Positions 19,529-28,546 of a stretch of DNA of 64,000 nucleotides are shown here, piece by piece. A program made the position numbers and the translations under genes. The notes beneath the pieces are model-generated. The model was not told the DNA's origin, searched no databases, and saw only the letters and a list, made by a program, of their open reading frames with translations. Source of the stretch: CAZBRS01 sp964494475 (GTDB lineage: Bacteria; Myxococcota_A; UBA9042; CAZBRS01); NCBI GenBank assembly GCA_964494475.1, contig CAZBRS010000001.1:62001-126000 (forward strand), in the 5' to 3' direction. The number at the start of each line of letters is the position of its first letter. The first letter of the stretch is position 1.

Positions 19529-20785
19529 TCACGCGTCCAACAGCAACCGTTCGGGGCGCTCGACGCAGTCGACGATGCGCTTCAGGAACGACACCGCGTC
19601 GCGGCCGTCGACCAGGCGGTGGTCGTACGAGAGCGCCACGTACATCATGGGCCGGATGACGATCTCGTCGCCCACCGCGATGGGGCGGCGCTTGATGCCG
19701 TGCATGCCCAGAATGCCGCTCTGGGGCGGGTTCAGGATGGGCGTCGACATCAGCGAGCCGTACACGCCGCCGTTCGTGATCGAGAACGTGCCTCCCGTCA
19801 AATCGGCCAGGGTCAGCTTGCGGTCGCGGGCCTTCTTCGCCAGCGCGCCGATCTCCTTCTCGATGTCGGCGAACGACCGGCGATCGGCGTCGCGGAGCAC
19901 CGGCACGACCAGCCCCGCGTCGGTGCTGACGGCCACCCCCACGTCGTAGAACGAGGGCTGGACGATCTCGTCGCCCTCGATGCGCGCGTTGACCAGGGGG
20001 AAGCGCTTCAGCGCGTCGACGGCGGCCTTCACGAAGAAGCTCATGAAGCCGAGCTTCACGCCGTGCTTCTTCTCGAAGTCGTCCTTCAGGGCGTCGCGCA
20101 GGGTCATGACGCCGCTCATGTCGAGCTCGTTGAAGGTGGTGAGCATGGCGGCCGTCGACTGGGCCAGCACGAGGCGCTCGGCGATGCGCTGGCGCAGGGG
20201 GCTCATGGTCGTGCGCGTCACGCCGCGCTCGCCGGGCGAGAGCGCGGGCGGCGAGGGGGGCTCGGGCGCGACCGGGGCCAGCACGACCGGCGGCGCGGCG
20301 GGCTCCGGGGTCGCGAGGCGCGTCAGGACGTCGTCCTTCGTCAGGCGGCCGCCGGGCCCGGAGGGGGTGAGGCTGGCCGGGTCGAGCGCGTGCTCCTCGA
20401 CGAGCCGGCGCACCGACGGTCGCAGGTCCGCGAGCGCCGCGCTCTTGGCGGCGGCCTGCGCGAAGCCGGCGGGGGGCGCGATGGGGGGAGGCTCCGGGGC
20501 CGCGAGCGGCGCGGCCTTGGCGGGGGAGGGCGCTGACGTCGACGCCGCGGCGTCGGTCTCGAGCGCGCCCACCGTGTCACCCACCTTCACCTTCGTGCCG
20601 GCCGGCACGGTGATGGAGAGCCGTCCGGCCGCCTCGGCCTGGACCGTGAGCGTGACCTTGTCGGTCTCGAGCTCGAACAGCTCGTCGCCGGCCTTCACCA
20701 CGGCGCCTTCGGACCCGTGCCACTCGACCAGCGTGCCGCCCGTGATCGACTCGCCGACCTCTGGAACCTTGATCTGCACCCGCAT
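19529..20785 (-). CDS. sucB: Dihydrolipoyllysine-residue succinyltransferase (E2 of 2-oxoglutarate dehydrogenase)
   Basis: 418 residues. The lipoyl domain (1-77) has the lipoylated Lys in ELETDKVTL (about 43). A Pro/Ala linker follows, then the E3-binding domain (PSVRRLVEEHALDPASL...), a second linker and the catalytic acyltransferase domain with the His motif SYDHRLVDGRDAV near the end. The second linker contains PPALSPGERG, encoded by an imperfect palindrome that resembles a dispersed repeat embedded in frame (see 20223-20247). It transfers the succinyl group to CoA and forms the structural core of the complex. 13 bp downstream of sucA. Confidence 0.96.
   Translation of the reverse strand: MRVQIKVPEVGESITGGTLVEWHGSEGAVVKAGDELFELETDKVTLTVQAEAAGRLSITVPAGTKVKVGDTVGALETDAAASTSAPSPAKAAPLAAPEPPPIAPPAGFAQAAAKSAALADLRPSVRRLVEEHALDPASLTPSGPGGRLTKDDVLTRLATPEPAAPPVVLAPVAPEPPSPPALSPGERGVTRTTMSPLRQRIAERLVLAQSTAAMLTTFNELDMSGVMTLRDALKDDFEKKHGVKLGFMSFFVKAAVDALKRFPLVNARIEGDEIVQPSFYDVGVAVSTDAGLVVPVLRDADRRSFADIEKEIGALAKKARDRKLTLADLTGGTFSITNGGVYGSLMSTPILNPPQSGILGMHGIKRRPIAVGDEIVIRPMMYVALSYDHRLVDGRDAVSFLKRIVDCVERPERLLLDA
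20223..20247. repeat. Palindromic insert in the sucB linker
   Basis: CCGCGCTCGCC and its near-complement GGCGAG-ag-CGCGG form a hairpin that encodes the LSPGERG part of the flexible linker. Its C/G-rich arms resemble mobile palindromic repeats that land in frame in tolerant protein regions. Confidence 0.35.
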
Positions 20786-20798
20786 GACTGCCTCCCTC

Positions 20799-23537
20799 TC
20801 AGATACCGAGAGCTCTTGCGATGAGCGCGGCCTGCTTCTCGCGGTGCACGCGCGCCGAGCCCGTGGCCGGGCTGGCGCTCGCGGGCCGCCCCTCGTAGCG
20901 CAGCTTGCGCTTCGGGAACAGCGCGCGCAGTCGCGGCTCGAGGAACGTCCACGCGCCGCGGTTCTGCGGTTCTTCCTGCGCCCAGACCAGCTCGGCGTTC
21001 GCGGGGTGCGCCTCGACGGCCTCCCGGAGCGCGTCCTCGTGCAGGGGATGGAGCTGCTCCACGCGCACGATGGCCACGTCGGTCACGTTCCTGGCACGCC
21101 GCGCCTCCTCGAGCTCGTAGAAGAGCTTGCCGGTCACGAGCACCACGCGCCGCGCCCTCGACGGCCGCATCGGATCGCCGATGACCTCGCGGAATCCGCC
21201 GTCGGACAGCTCGCCGGCGTTGGAGGTGCAGGCCGGCAGGCGCAGCAGGCTCTTGGGCGTGAAGACGACGAGCGGCTTGCGGAACGTGCGCTTCAACTGG
21301 CGCCGCAGCACGTGGAAGTACTGGGCCGGCGTGGTCGGCACGACCACCTGCACGTTGTCGTCGGCGCACGCCTGCAGGTAGCGCTCGACGTAGGCGTTCG
21401 AGTGCTCGGGGCCCTGGCCCTCGTAGCCGTGCGGCAGGAGCAGCACCAGCCCGCTGGAGCGCTGCCACTTGGCCTCGGCCGCGAACACGAACTGGTCGAG
21501 GATGACCTGCGCGCCGTTCGCGAAGTCGCCGAACTGCGCCTCCCACAGGATGAGCGCCCGCGGTTCGGCCAGCGAATACCCGTACTCGAAGCCCAGCACC
21601 GAGGCCTCGGACAGGCTGCTGTCGTAGACCATGAACCGCGCCTGTTCGGGCGACAGGTTCTGCAGCGGAATCCAGCTCGCCTGGCTGCGCATGTCGCGCC
21701 AGACCGCGTGTCGCTGCGAGAAGGTGCCGCGTCCGCAGTCCTGTCCCGAGAGGCGAACCTTGACGCCCTCGACCAGGAGCGTCCCGAAGGCCAACAGCTC
21801 GGCGGTGGGCCAGTCGACGAGGCCGCCGTCGCGCACCGCCGCGAGCACGTCGGGCAGGCGCTTCGCGACCTTGGGGTTCAGCTCGAAGCCGGGCGGCACG
21901 CGCGTGAGCCCCTCGGTCACCGCCACCAGCGTGGCGTGGGTCGCGGTCGTATCGGCCGGCGCGAACGAGAACGCGTTGTCGAAGCCCCTCCAGAGGTCGC
22001 CGTACGCGGGCACCTCGTAGCGGGCGCCCCCCTGCCGCACGACGTTGAACGCGTCGACCAGGCGCTGCTCGAGATCGTCGGCCAGGCGCTGCAGCGCCGC
22101 CTCGGAGAGCACGCCCTCGTCGACGAGCTGCTGTTCGTACAGCCGGCGGAGCGTGGGCCGGTTGCGGATCTTCTCGTACAGCAGCGGCTGGGTGAAGCGC
22201 GGCTCGTCGCCCTCGTTGTGGCCGTGGCGACGGTAGCACACCAGATCGATGACCACGTCGCGCCCGAACTGCTGGCGGAAACGCAGCGCCAGCCCGGCCA
22301 CGTGCACCACGGCCTCGGGGTCGTCGCCGTTCACGTGGAACACGGGCACGTCGAAGCCCTTGGCCACGTCGGTGCAGTAGCGCGTGGAGCGCGAGTCGGT
22401 GGGGCTGGTCGTGAAGCCGATCTGGTTGTTGACCACCACGTGCACGGTGCCGCCGGTGCGGTAGCCGCTGAGGCCGGCCAGGTTGAACGTCTCGGCCACG
22501 ATCCCCTGGCCCGCGAAGGCGGCGTCGCCGTGCACTAGCAGGGGCACGACCTTGCGCCGGCCCACGGTGTCGCCGCGCTGGCGCTGCTTGGCGCGCACGC
22601 GCCCCTCGACCACGGGGTCGACGGCCTCGAGGTGGCTGGGGTTCGACGTCAGCGTCAGGTGGCACGAGCGGCCCCAGCGATTCGCGTGGTCGGAGCTGTA
22701 GCCCCGGTGGTACTTGACGTCGCCGTCGCCGCCGGGCTGCTCCCAGGCCGTGTCGTCGAACTCCGAGAAGATCAGGCCGTAGGATTTGTCGAGCAGGTTG
22801 GCGAGCACGTTGAGGCGCCCGCGGTGGGCCATTCCGAAGACGATCTCCTCGATTCCCAGCTCGGGGGCCTGCTCGACGATCTCGTGCAGCAGCGGGATGA
22901 GCGCCTCGGCGCCCTCGAGCGAGAAGCGCTTCTGGCCGGGGTAGTGGCGGGCGACGAAGGTCTCGAACTGCTCGGCGTCGGTCACGTGCCGCAGGATGAC
23001 GAGTTTCTGCTCGCGCGACAGCGCCGGGCGGTTTCGGATGGGCTCCATCTGCTGCTGCAGCCAGCGCCGCATCGCGCGCTCCTGCAGGTGCTGGTACTCC
23101 ACGGCCACCGAGCGGCAGTAGGTGCCCTCCAGCGCCGCGAGGATCTGCCGCAGCGGGGCCCGCGTCACGTCGGCCACGTCGCCCGCGTCGAACACGCGGT
23201 CGAGATCGGCGTCGGAGAGCCCGAACGACGTGAGCGCCAGGTCGGGGTGGGGCGGCTTCGGTTCGCCCAGGGGATCCGTGTCGGCGACCAGGTGACCCAA
23301 GGATCGGTACGCCTCGATCAGCGCGGCCACCCGGCCCTGCTCGTGGGCGAAGGCCGCCGCCTGGCAGCTCCGGGGGCACATGGCCAGCTCGAAGCCCTGG
23401 AAGAAGGCCTGCCACTCGGAGGGCACCAGGGCCGGGTCCTGGCGGAACTGCTGGTAGAGGGCTTCGAGGTATTCGGAGTTGGCCGCGGCGAACACCGAGG
23501 GTCGCGACGCGAGCGATGTCGGCTGCTGAGGCTCCAC
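20799..23537 (-). CDS. sucA: 2-oxoglutarate dehydrogenase E1 component
   Basis: 912 residues from a GTG start with GGGAG seven bases upstream. The open frame extends further 5' into nifS antisense, but the N-terminal E1 motif begins at once after this start (NSEYLEALYQQFRQDPALVP). Thiamine-diphosphate enzyme that decarboxylates 2-oxoglutarate and passes the succinyl group to E2. Visible motifs: GMAHRGRLNVLAN, HGDAAFAGQGIVAETFNL (ThDP/Mg site), NNQIGFTTSP, CYRRHGHNEGDEP, GTFSQRHAVW, EYGYSLAEP, and LLPHGYEGQGPEHSNA. The size matches other SucA proteins. First gene of the operon, with its own promoter behind the nifS stop. Confidence 0.97.
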   Translation of the reverse strand: MEPQQPTSLASRPSVFAAANSEYLEALYQQFRQDPALVPSEWQAFFQGFELAMCPRSCQAAAFAHEQGRVAALIEAYRSLGHLVADTDPLGEPKPPHPDLALTSFGLSDADLDRVFDAGDVADVTRAPLRQILAALEGTYCRSVAVEYQHLQERAMRRWLQQQMEPIRNRPALSREQKLVILRHVTDAEQFETFVARHYPGQKRFSLEGAEALIPLLHEIVEQAPELGIEEIVFGMAHRGRLNVLANLLDKSYGLIFSEFDDTAWEQPGGDGDVKYHRGYSSDHANRWGRSCHLTLTSNPSHLEAVDPVVEGRVRAKQRQRGDTVGRRKVVPLLVHGDAAFAGQGIVAETFNLAGLSGYRTGGTVHVVVNNQIGFTTSPTDSRSTRYCTDVAKGFDVPVFHVNGDDPEAVVHVAGLALRFRQQFGRDVVIDLVCYRRHGHNEGDEPRFTQPLLYEKIRNRPTLRRLYEQQLVDEGVLSEAALQRLADDLEQRLVDAFNVVRQGGARYEVPAYGDLWRGFDNAFSFAPADTTATHATLVAVTEGLTRVPPGFELNPKVAKRLPDVLAAVRDGGLVDWPTAELLAFGTLLVEGVKVRLSGQDCGRGTFSQRHAVWRDMRSQASWIPLQNLSPEQARFMVYDSSLSEASVLGFEYGYSLAEPRALILWEAQFGDFANGAQVILDQFVFAAEAKWQRSSGLVLLLPHGYEGQGPEHSNAYVERYLQACADDNVQVVVPTTPAQYFHVLRRQLKRTFRKPLVVFTPKSLLRLPACTSNAGELSDGGFREVIGDPMRPSRARRVVLVTGKLFYELEEARRARNVTDVAIVRVEQLHPLHEDALREAVEAHPANAELVWAQEEPQNRGAWTFLEPRLRALFPKRKLRYEGRPASASPATGSARVHREKQAALIARALGI

Positions 23538-23571
23538 GCCACGTCTCCCGTTGGTCCTTCGATAGGGGGCC

Positions 23572-23599
23572 AATCTAGGAGCGTTCAGCCCGCGCGCAA
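23572..23599 (-). promoter_or_regulatory. Promoter for sucA-sucB-lpdA-sthA
   Basis: Minus strand TTGCGC (23599-23594), 16 nt, TAGATT (23577-23572), between the nifS stop and the sucA GTG. The leader would be about 30 nt. Confidence 0.5.
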
Positions 23600-23605
23600 G
23601 GGCCC

Positions 23606-24835
23606 TTATTCCTTGTATTTCGGTTGAACGAAGACCTCGACGCCGGCCTTGGGCGCGTTCGCGTCCTGGTCCCAGTACGGGCTCATGCGGCGCAGGCTGG
23701 CGATGACGCCGGGCAGCACGTCGAGCAGGGCGTCGACGTCGGCGTCGGTCGTGTAGCGGCTGGTCGACAGGCGCAGCGACCCATGGACGGCGGTGAACGG
23801 CACCCCCATGGCCTTCAGCACGTGGCTGGGATCGAGCGACCCGCTGGTGCACGCCGAGCCCGACGACGCGCAGATCCCGTGCTCGTTCAGCGCGAACAGG
23901 ATGCCCTCGCCCTCGACGTACTCGAACGAGACGTTGGTGGTGTTGGGCAGGCGGGGCGCGCCGCCGCCGTTGACGAGCACGTGGGGGATGCGCGCCGTCA
24001 CCTCGCGCTCGAGCCGCTGCTGCAGGGCGAGCTCGTGGGCCGCGTCGGCCGCGTGGGCGCGCGCCAGCTCGCAGGCGACGCCGAGCCCGACGATACCGGG
24101 CACGTTCTCGGTGCCGGCGCGCCGTCCGCGCTCCTGGTGGCCCCCCAGCAGGTAGGGGCGCCAGCGGGTGCCGCGGCGCACGAACAGCACGCCGACGCCC
24201 TTCGGGCCGTGCAGCTTGTGGCCCGACAGCGTGAGCAGGTCCACGTCGGCCAGGTCGCGCGTGAGCTCGACGGGCAGCTTGCCCACGGCCTGGGTGGCGT
24301 CGGTGTGGAAGACGATGGCCGGATCGGTGCGCTTGACGATGCGCGCGAGGTCGGCGATCGGGAAGATCACGCCGGTCTCGTTGTTGGCCATCATGAGCGA
24401 GACGAGGGCCGTGTCGGGGGTGAGCGCGTGGATGAGATCGCGCACGTCGAGCCGCCCCGAGCCGTCGACGTCCAGCCAGGTCACGCGGTAGCCGGCGCGC
24501 TCGATCTCCCTGGCCACCTCGAGCACGGCCGGGTGCTCCACCTTGCTCAGAATGACGTGCCGCCGCTCGGGGTTGGCCCGCAGGGTGCCCCACAGCGCCG
24601 CGTTGTTGCCCTCGGTGGCGCCGGCCGTGAACAGCACCTCGGTCTTCGCGCCCACGCCCAGCAGGCGCGCCACGCTCTCCCGGGCCCGCTCGATGGCGTC
24701 GCGGGGCCCGCGCGCCTCGCGGTAGGCTGAGCTCGGGTTGAAGTACTCGTCCTTCAGCCAGGGCAGCATGGCCTCGTAGACCTCGGGGGCCACGGCCGTG
24801 GTCGCGTTGTTGTCCAGGTAGATCGTGCGCGCCAT
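23606..24835 (-). CDS. nifS: Cysteine desulfurase, NifS/IscS type
   Basis: 409 residues. PLP enzyme that takes sulfur from cysteine for Fe-S cluster assembly. N-terminus YLDNNATTAVAPEV, PLP-Lys in LSGHKLHGPKGVG (about 207), and the mobile-loop sulfur-accepting Cys in SSGSACTSGS (about 328), the NifS-like group-I form. The ATG at 24835 lies 2 bp after the nifU stop, so the two are translated together. No nitrogenase genes are present; in many anaerobic and delta-lineage bacteria this pair is the housekeeping Fe-S system, and aconitase nearby needs such clusters. Confidence 0.95.
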   Translation of the reverse strand: MARTIYLDNNATTAVAPEVYEAMLPWLKDEYFNPSSAYREARGPRDAIERARESVARLLGVGAKTEVLFTAGATEGNNAALWGTLRANPERRHVILSKVEHPAVLEVAREIERAGYRVTWLDVDGSGRLDVRDLIHALTPDTALVSLMMANNETGVIFPIADLARIVKRTDPAIVFHTDATQAVGKLPVELTRDLADVDLLTLSGHKLHGPKGVGVLFVRRGTRWRPYLLGGHQERGRRAGTENVPGIVGLGVACELARAHAADAAHELALQQRLEREVTARIPHVLVNGGGAPRLPNTTNVSFEYVEGEGILFALNEHGICASSGSACTSGSLDPSHVLKAMGVPFTAVHGSLRLSTSRYTTDADVDALLDVLPGVIASLRRMSPYWDQDANAPKAGVEVFVQPKYKE

Positions 24836-24837
24836 GG

Positions 24838-25767
24838 CTACACCTCGATGACCTGCAGTTCGGGGTCCACCGACCCCCGCAGCGCGTCCTGGACCACGAA
24901 GCGGAGCGTGTCCCGGGCGCCCGCGCAGCCGGCGCACACGCCCACCAGGCGGCAGTACACGTTCTTGTCGCGGATCTCGACGATCTCGATGTCGCCCCCG
25001 TCGAACTGCAGCCGCGGTCGCACCTGGGTCTCGACCACGCGCTCGATCTCCTTGGCCAGCTGGTACGGCGTGCGCTTGGAGGCCTTGGGCGTGACGTCGG
25101 TCGAGGGCGTGGCCTCTTGCGGTCCCCAGGCGTCGTTCAGCAGGTCCTGCAGCCCCCCGGGCTCGTGGTGGCACGCGGTGCAGGCGCCCCCCGCCTTCAC
25201 CGCCGCCGTGACGTCGGCGATGGTGCGCAGGTTCAGCTCCTTGATCTTGCGCCGCAGGTAGGGCTCGGTCAGGTTGAAGCAGCGGCAGACGACGCGCCCT
25301 TCGTCCTCCTCGAGCTGCTCGGGATCGATGCCGAGCTCCGAGAGCGGCACGTCCCGCTTGCGCGCCCAGTCGACCACGGCCGCCTGCAGCGCCTCGGCGC
25401 CCATCACGGAGCAGTGCAGCTTCTGCGGCGGTAGCCCGTCGAGGTAGGCCACGATGTCGGCGTTCTTGATGCGCAGGGCCTGGAGGGGCGTGACCTGCTT
25501 CTCTTCGAGCAGGCGGCAGAGGGCCTCGGACGAGGCGATGGCCGACGTGCACCCGAAGGTCATGTACTTCGACTCGACGATGCGGTCGAGGCGCGGATCG
25601 TCGTTCTTCTCGACGCGAAAGGTGAACTCCATGGCGTCACCGCACGAGATGGAGCCGTGCTGGCCGAAGCCGTCGGGCTCGGGCAGGGCGCCCAGGTGCG
25701 TGCCGGCCTTGCCCGCCACGGCGTCGAGGAAGAGCTGGCGCGTTTTGTCCGAGTAGTCCCAGGGCAT
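24838..25767 (-). CDS. nifU: Fe-S cluster assembly scaffold NifU (three-domain)
   Basis: 309 residues with the full three-domain NifU layout. The N-terminal IscU-like domain has Cys42, Cys73 and Cys119 (SCGDAMEF, FGCTSAI, LHCSVMG). The central BFD-like [2Fe-2S] domain has CRC (161-163) and CTAC (196-199). The C-terminal NFU domain (from about 235) has the bridging pair VCAGCAGARDTL (278, 281). The first and third domains assemble clusters; the middle one holds a permanent redox cluster. First gene of the nifU-nifS pair. Confidence 0.95.
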   Translation of the reverse strand: MPWDYSDKTRQLFLDAVAGKAGTHLGALPEPDGFGQHGSISCGDAMEFTFRVEKNDDPRLDRIVESKYMTFGCTSAIASSEALCRLLEEKQVTPLQALRIKNADIVAYLDGLPPQKLHCSVMGAEALQAAVVDWARKRDVPLSELGIDPEQLEEDEGRVVCRCFNLTEPYLRRKIKELNLRTIADVTAAVKAGGACTACHHEPGGLQDLLNDAWGPQEATPSTDVTPKASKRTPYQLAKEIERVVETQVRPRLQFDGGDIEIVEIRDKNVYCRLVGVCAGCAGARDTLRFVVQDALRGSVDPELQVIEV

Positions 25768-25795
25768 GGGGGTGGCCCTCCAACGGTGACGTGGG

Positions 25796-25824
25796 AACAT
25801 TGGCCGCGCGCAGCCGGAAGTCAA
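25796..25824 (-). promoter_or_regulatory. Promoter for nifU-nifS
   Basis: Minus strand TTGACT (25824-25819), 17 nt, AATGTT (25801-25796), about 29 bp before the nifU start. No IscR-type site was recognised. Confidence 0.45.
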
Positions 25825-25920
25825 GGCGCTGCGTGTCACAGCGTGCGTTGCAGAGCTTGACGTGCTGCGCACGGCGTTCCATCCTTCGGCGAGGAAATCC
25901 ACCCTCTTCGGGAGGTCCCC

Positions 25921-26406
25921 ATGACGCGTCTCGCCTGCCACCTGGTCGTCCTCACGTTGGTGCTCGCCTGCGACGGCGGCGGTGACGACAACCGACTGGG
26001 CGACGATGACCCCACCACGCCCGCGGGAGCCTCGATCGTGGGCACCTGGGCCATCGTGGGAACGCTGGTCACCTCCTCGTCCGAGGACCCGACCAACCCG
26101 CTCGCGCCCAAGCCCGGCCAGCAGATGACCGACACCTGGACCATCGCCAAGAGCGCCACCGGGCTCGATCTCACGACCCCCAAGGGCACCATCCCCGGCG
26201 AGGCCGTGGCGGGCGGCGCGCACTTCTACGTGTCGTTCGAGTGGGAGGCCGGCGTGTGGATTACGGTGACCATCGACTGCGTGCAGAACACGGCGACGCG
26301 CATGGTGGGCACCGAAGAGATCGTCTACACCGGCACGAACGTGGTCACGGGCGAGCCCATCCCGCTGGGGCGCGAGGCCTGGACGTTCGAGGGCACGAAG
26401 CCGTGA
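25921..26406 (+). CDS. Lipoprotein, unknown function
   Basis: 161 residues. Lipoprotein signal with Cys17 (LTLVLAC), followed by a Gly/Asp-rich linker. Asp directly after the Cys would favour inner-membrane retention by the E. coli rule. The remainder is a small beta-rich domain (IVGTWAIVGTLV, TDTWTIAKS, EAWTFEG) resembling lipocalin-like lipoproteins that start with a GTW motif. Start supported by GGGAGG. A possible TTGACG box is at 25857, but the -10 is weak. No specific function can be assigned. Confidence 0.75.
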   Translation: MTRLACHLVVLTLVLACDGGGDDNRLGDDDPTTPAGASIVGTWAIVGTLVTSSSEDPTNPLAPKPGQQMTDTWTIAKSATGLDLTTPKGTIPGEAVAGGAHFYVSFEWEAGVWITVTIDCVQNTATRMVGTEEIVYTGTNVVTGEPIPLGREAWTFEGTKP

Positions 26407-26432
26407 CTTTCTTCGCCCCGATCCTGTAGACT
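26404..26432 (+). promoter_or_regulatory. Promoter for the metallopeptidase-transporter operon
   Basis: TGACTT (26404-26409), 17 nt, TAGACT (26427-26432). The -35 overlaps the stop codon of the preceding lipoprotein. Confidence 0.5.
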
Positions 26433-26458
26433 CCCGCCGTTCCACCCACGAGGGACCC

Positions 26459-28546
26459 ATGAACAGATTCGCGTGCCTTGGCTGCGCGCTGGTGCTCGGC
26501 GCGGCGCTGGTGGGGGCCGGAGCCACCGCGATCGCCGCGCCCGGGCAGAAGGCGCACCACGACGAGGAGAGCCGAGCCATGTTCACCCAGAAGGACCTCG
26601 ACGCCGCGGTCGCGGCCATCGTGAAGGCGCACCCGCAGGCCGATCGCGCCGCCGCGCAGAGGGGCGTGCGCCAGGTGTCGCTCTTCTGGCGCGCCTCCGA
26701 CGGCGACGCCGCCGTCCTGGCCGCCTTCGCGGCCGAGCAGTTCGCGGCCGACGCCGACGCGCGGGCGGTGCTGCTCGAGCGGTTCGACGCGGCCCTCGAG
26801 GCCTTGGGCGGCCACCGCGTGGCCCTCACGCGCACGCTGCGCGAGCGCATGGAGCTCGACCTCGGGGCGCAATTGCCGGTCGACCTGCTCTTCGCCACCC
26901 TCGACCCCTTCGATCACTTCGTCGACGACGCGTTCACGACGAAGGTGGCGTTCGTGGCGCTCTTGAACTTCGAGCTGCCCACGCTGCCCGAGCTGAAGGC
27001 GGCCGCGGCGGGGCTCTCGCGCCAGCAGTGGGCGGGCGCGCGCCTGGCCAAGGCGTTCTCGGCCCGCGTGCCCGGCGAGGTGTCGCAGGCCATCACGCGC
27101 GCGCTGGCCACGGCCGACGACTACATCGCCAACTACAACGTGCACACCGCGGGCCTGGTCGACGCCGACGGCGCCCAGGTCTTCCCCGGCGGGCCCAAGC
27201 TCATCAGCCACTGGGGCCTGCGCGACCACATCAAGGCCCTCTACTCCGACCCCGTCGGGAACGTCGACGCCCAGCGCCTCATCAAGACCGTGATGGAGCG
27301 CATCGTGCGCCAGGAGATCCCGGCCGTCGTGATTGACAACCCGGCGGTGCAGTGGGACCCCGTGGCCAACCGCGTGCGGTCGACCGAGCCCTCCAAGGCC
27401 CAGCCGAAGGCCGCGCGCGAGCCCGACCGGCGCTTCCAGGTGCTCCTCGACGTGTTCCACGCCATGAAGGCCGCCGATCCCCACACGCCCACGCTGCCCA
27501 CCTACGTGGCCCGGCGCTTCGACCACTACCGCGAGATGACCTGGGACGACGTCGACGGCCTGCTGTCGGCGGTGCTGAAGGCGCCCGTGGCCCACGACGT
27601 GGCCGCGCTCATCTCCAGGCGCCTGGGCCGGCCGCTCGAGGCCTTCGACATCTGGTACGACGGATTCAAGGTGCGCGCCACCCTCGACGAGGCCGAGCTC
27701 GATCGCACGGTGCGCGGGCGCTATCCCACTCTCGAGGCCTTCGCCGCCGACCTGCCCGGCGTGCTGGTCAAGCTGGGGTTCGCGCCCGACAAGGCGGCCT
27801 GGCTGGCCGAGCGCATCGCCGTCGATCCGGCCCGCGGGGCGGGGCACGCCATGGGCGCCGGCATGCGCACCGACAAGGCGCACCTGCGCACGCGCGTGCC
27901 CACGGGCGGCATGGACTACAAGGGCTACAACATCGCCCTGCACGAGCTGGGGCACTGCGTGGAGCAGACCTTCAGCGTGTACGCCGTCGACCGCGTGCTC
28001 ATGGGCGACGTGCCCAACGTGGCCTTCACCGAGGCCTTCGCCTTCCTGTTCCAGGTGCGCGATCTCGACGTGCTCGGCCTCGGCCGCGCCGACCCGACGG
28101 TGCGCGCCCTGAACGCCCTCGACGCCTACTGGATGACCTTCGAGATCGCGGGCGTGGGGCTCCTCGACATGCGCGTGTGGCGCTGGATGTACGACCACCC
28201 GAACGCCACGGCCGCCGACCTCCGCGACGCGGTGGCCGCCCTCGCGATCGACGTCTGGAACACCTACTACGCGCCCGTGCTGAAGGTGAAGGACACGCCG
28301 CTCCTGGCCATCTACAGCCACATGATCAACTCGGCGCTCTACCTGCCCGACTACACGCTGGGGCACCTGATCCAGTTCCAGATCGAGCGCGCCATCGAGG
28401 GCAAGAACCTGGCCACCGAGATGGAGCGCATGCTCGCGCCGGGCCGCGTGACCCCCGACGCCTGGATGTTGAACGCGGTGGGCGCGAAGGTCTCGGCCCA
28501 GCCCCTCATCGACGCGGCCGCGGCGGCGCTGACGAGGATTCCATGA
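26459..28546 (+). CDS. Exported zinc metallopeptidase (gluzincin)
   Basis: 695 residues with a Sec signal (cleavage probably near ATAIAAPG, about residue 27). The zinc site is HELGH (His495, Glu496, His499) with the third ligand Glu525 in TEAFAF, a gluzincin arrangement as in the M2/M3/M32 oligopeptidase families; the protein is mostly helical. The family cannot be fixed from motifs alone. It shares ATGA with the start of the downstream POT-like transporter. Together they suggest a pathway in which peptides are cut outside the cytoplasm and the products taken up. Confidence 0.85.
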   Translation: MNRFACLGCALVLGAALVGAGATAIAAPGQKAHHDEESRAMFTQKDLDAAVAAIVKAHPQADRAAAQRGVRQVSLFWRASDGDAAVLAAFAAEQFAADADARAVLLERFDAALEALGGHRVALTRTLRERMELDLGAQLPVDLLFATLDPFDHFVDDAFTTKVAFVALLNFELPTLPELKAAAAGLSRQQWAGARLAKAFSARVPGEVSQAITRALATADDYIANYNVHTAGLVDADGAQVFPGGPKLISHWGLRDHIKALYSDPVGNVDAQRLIKTVMERIVRQEIPAVVIDNPAVQWDPVANRVRSTEPSKAQPKAAREPDRRFQVLLDVFHAMKAADPHTPTLPTYVARRFDHYREMTWDDVDGLLSAVLKAPVAHDVAALISRRLGRPLEAFDIWYDGFKVRATLDEAELDRTVRGRYPTLEAFAADLPGVLVKLGFAPDKAAWLAERIAVDPARGAGHAMGAGMRTDKAHLRTRVPTGGMDYKGYNIALHELGHCVEQTFSVYAVDRVLMGDVPNVAFTEAFAFLFQVRDLDVLGLGRADPTVRALNALDAYWMTFEIAGVGLLDMRVWRWMYDHPNATAADLRDAVAALAIDVWNTYYAPVLKVKDTPLLAIYSHMINSALYLPDYTLGHLIQFQIERAIEGKNLATEMERMLAPGRVTPDAWMLNAVGAKVSAQPLIDAAAAALTRIP

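Noticed and set aside
23606..25767. nifU and nifS as evidence of nitrogen fixation
   Set aside because: No nitrogenase or other nif genes are seen; the pair commonly serves general Fe-S assembly.
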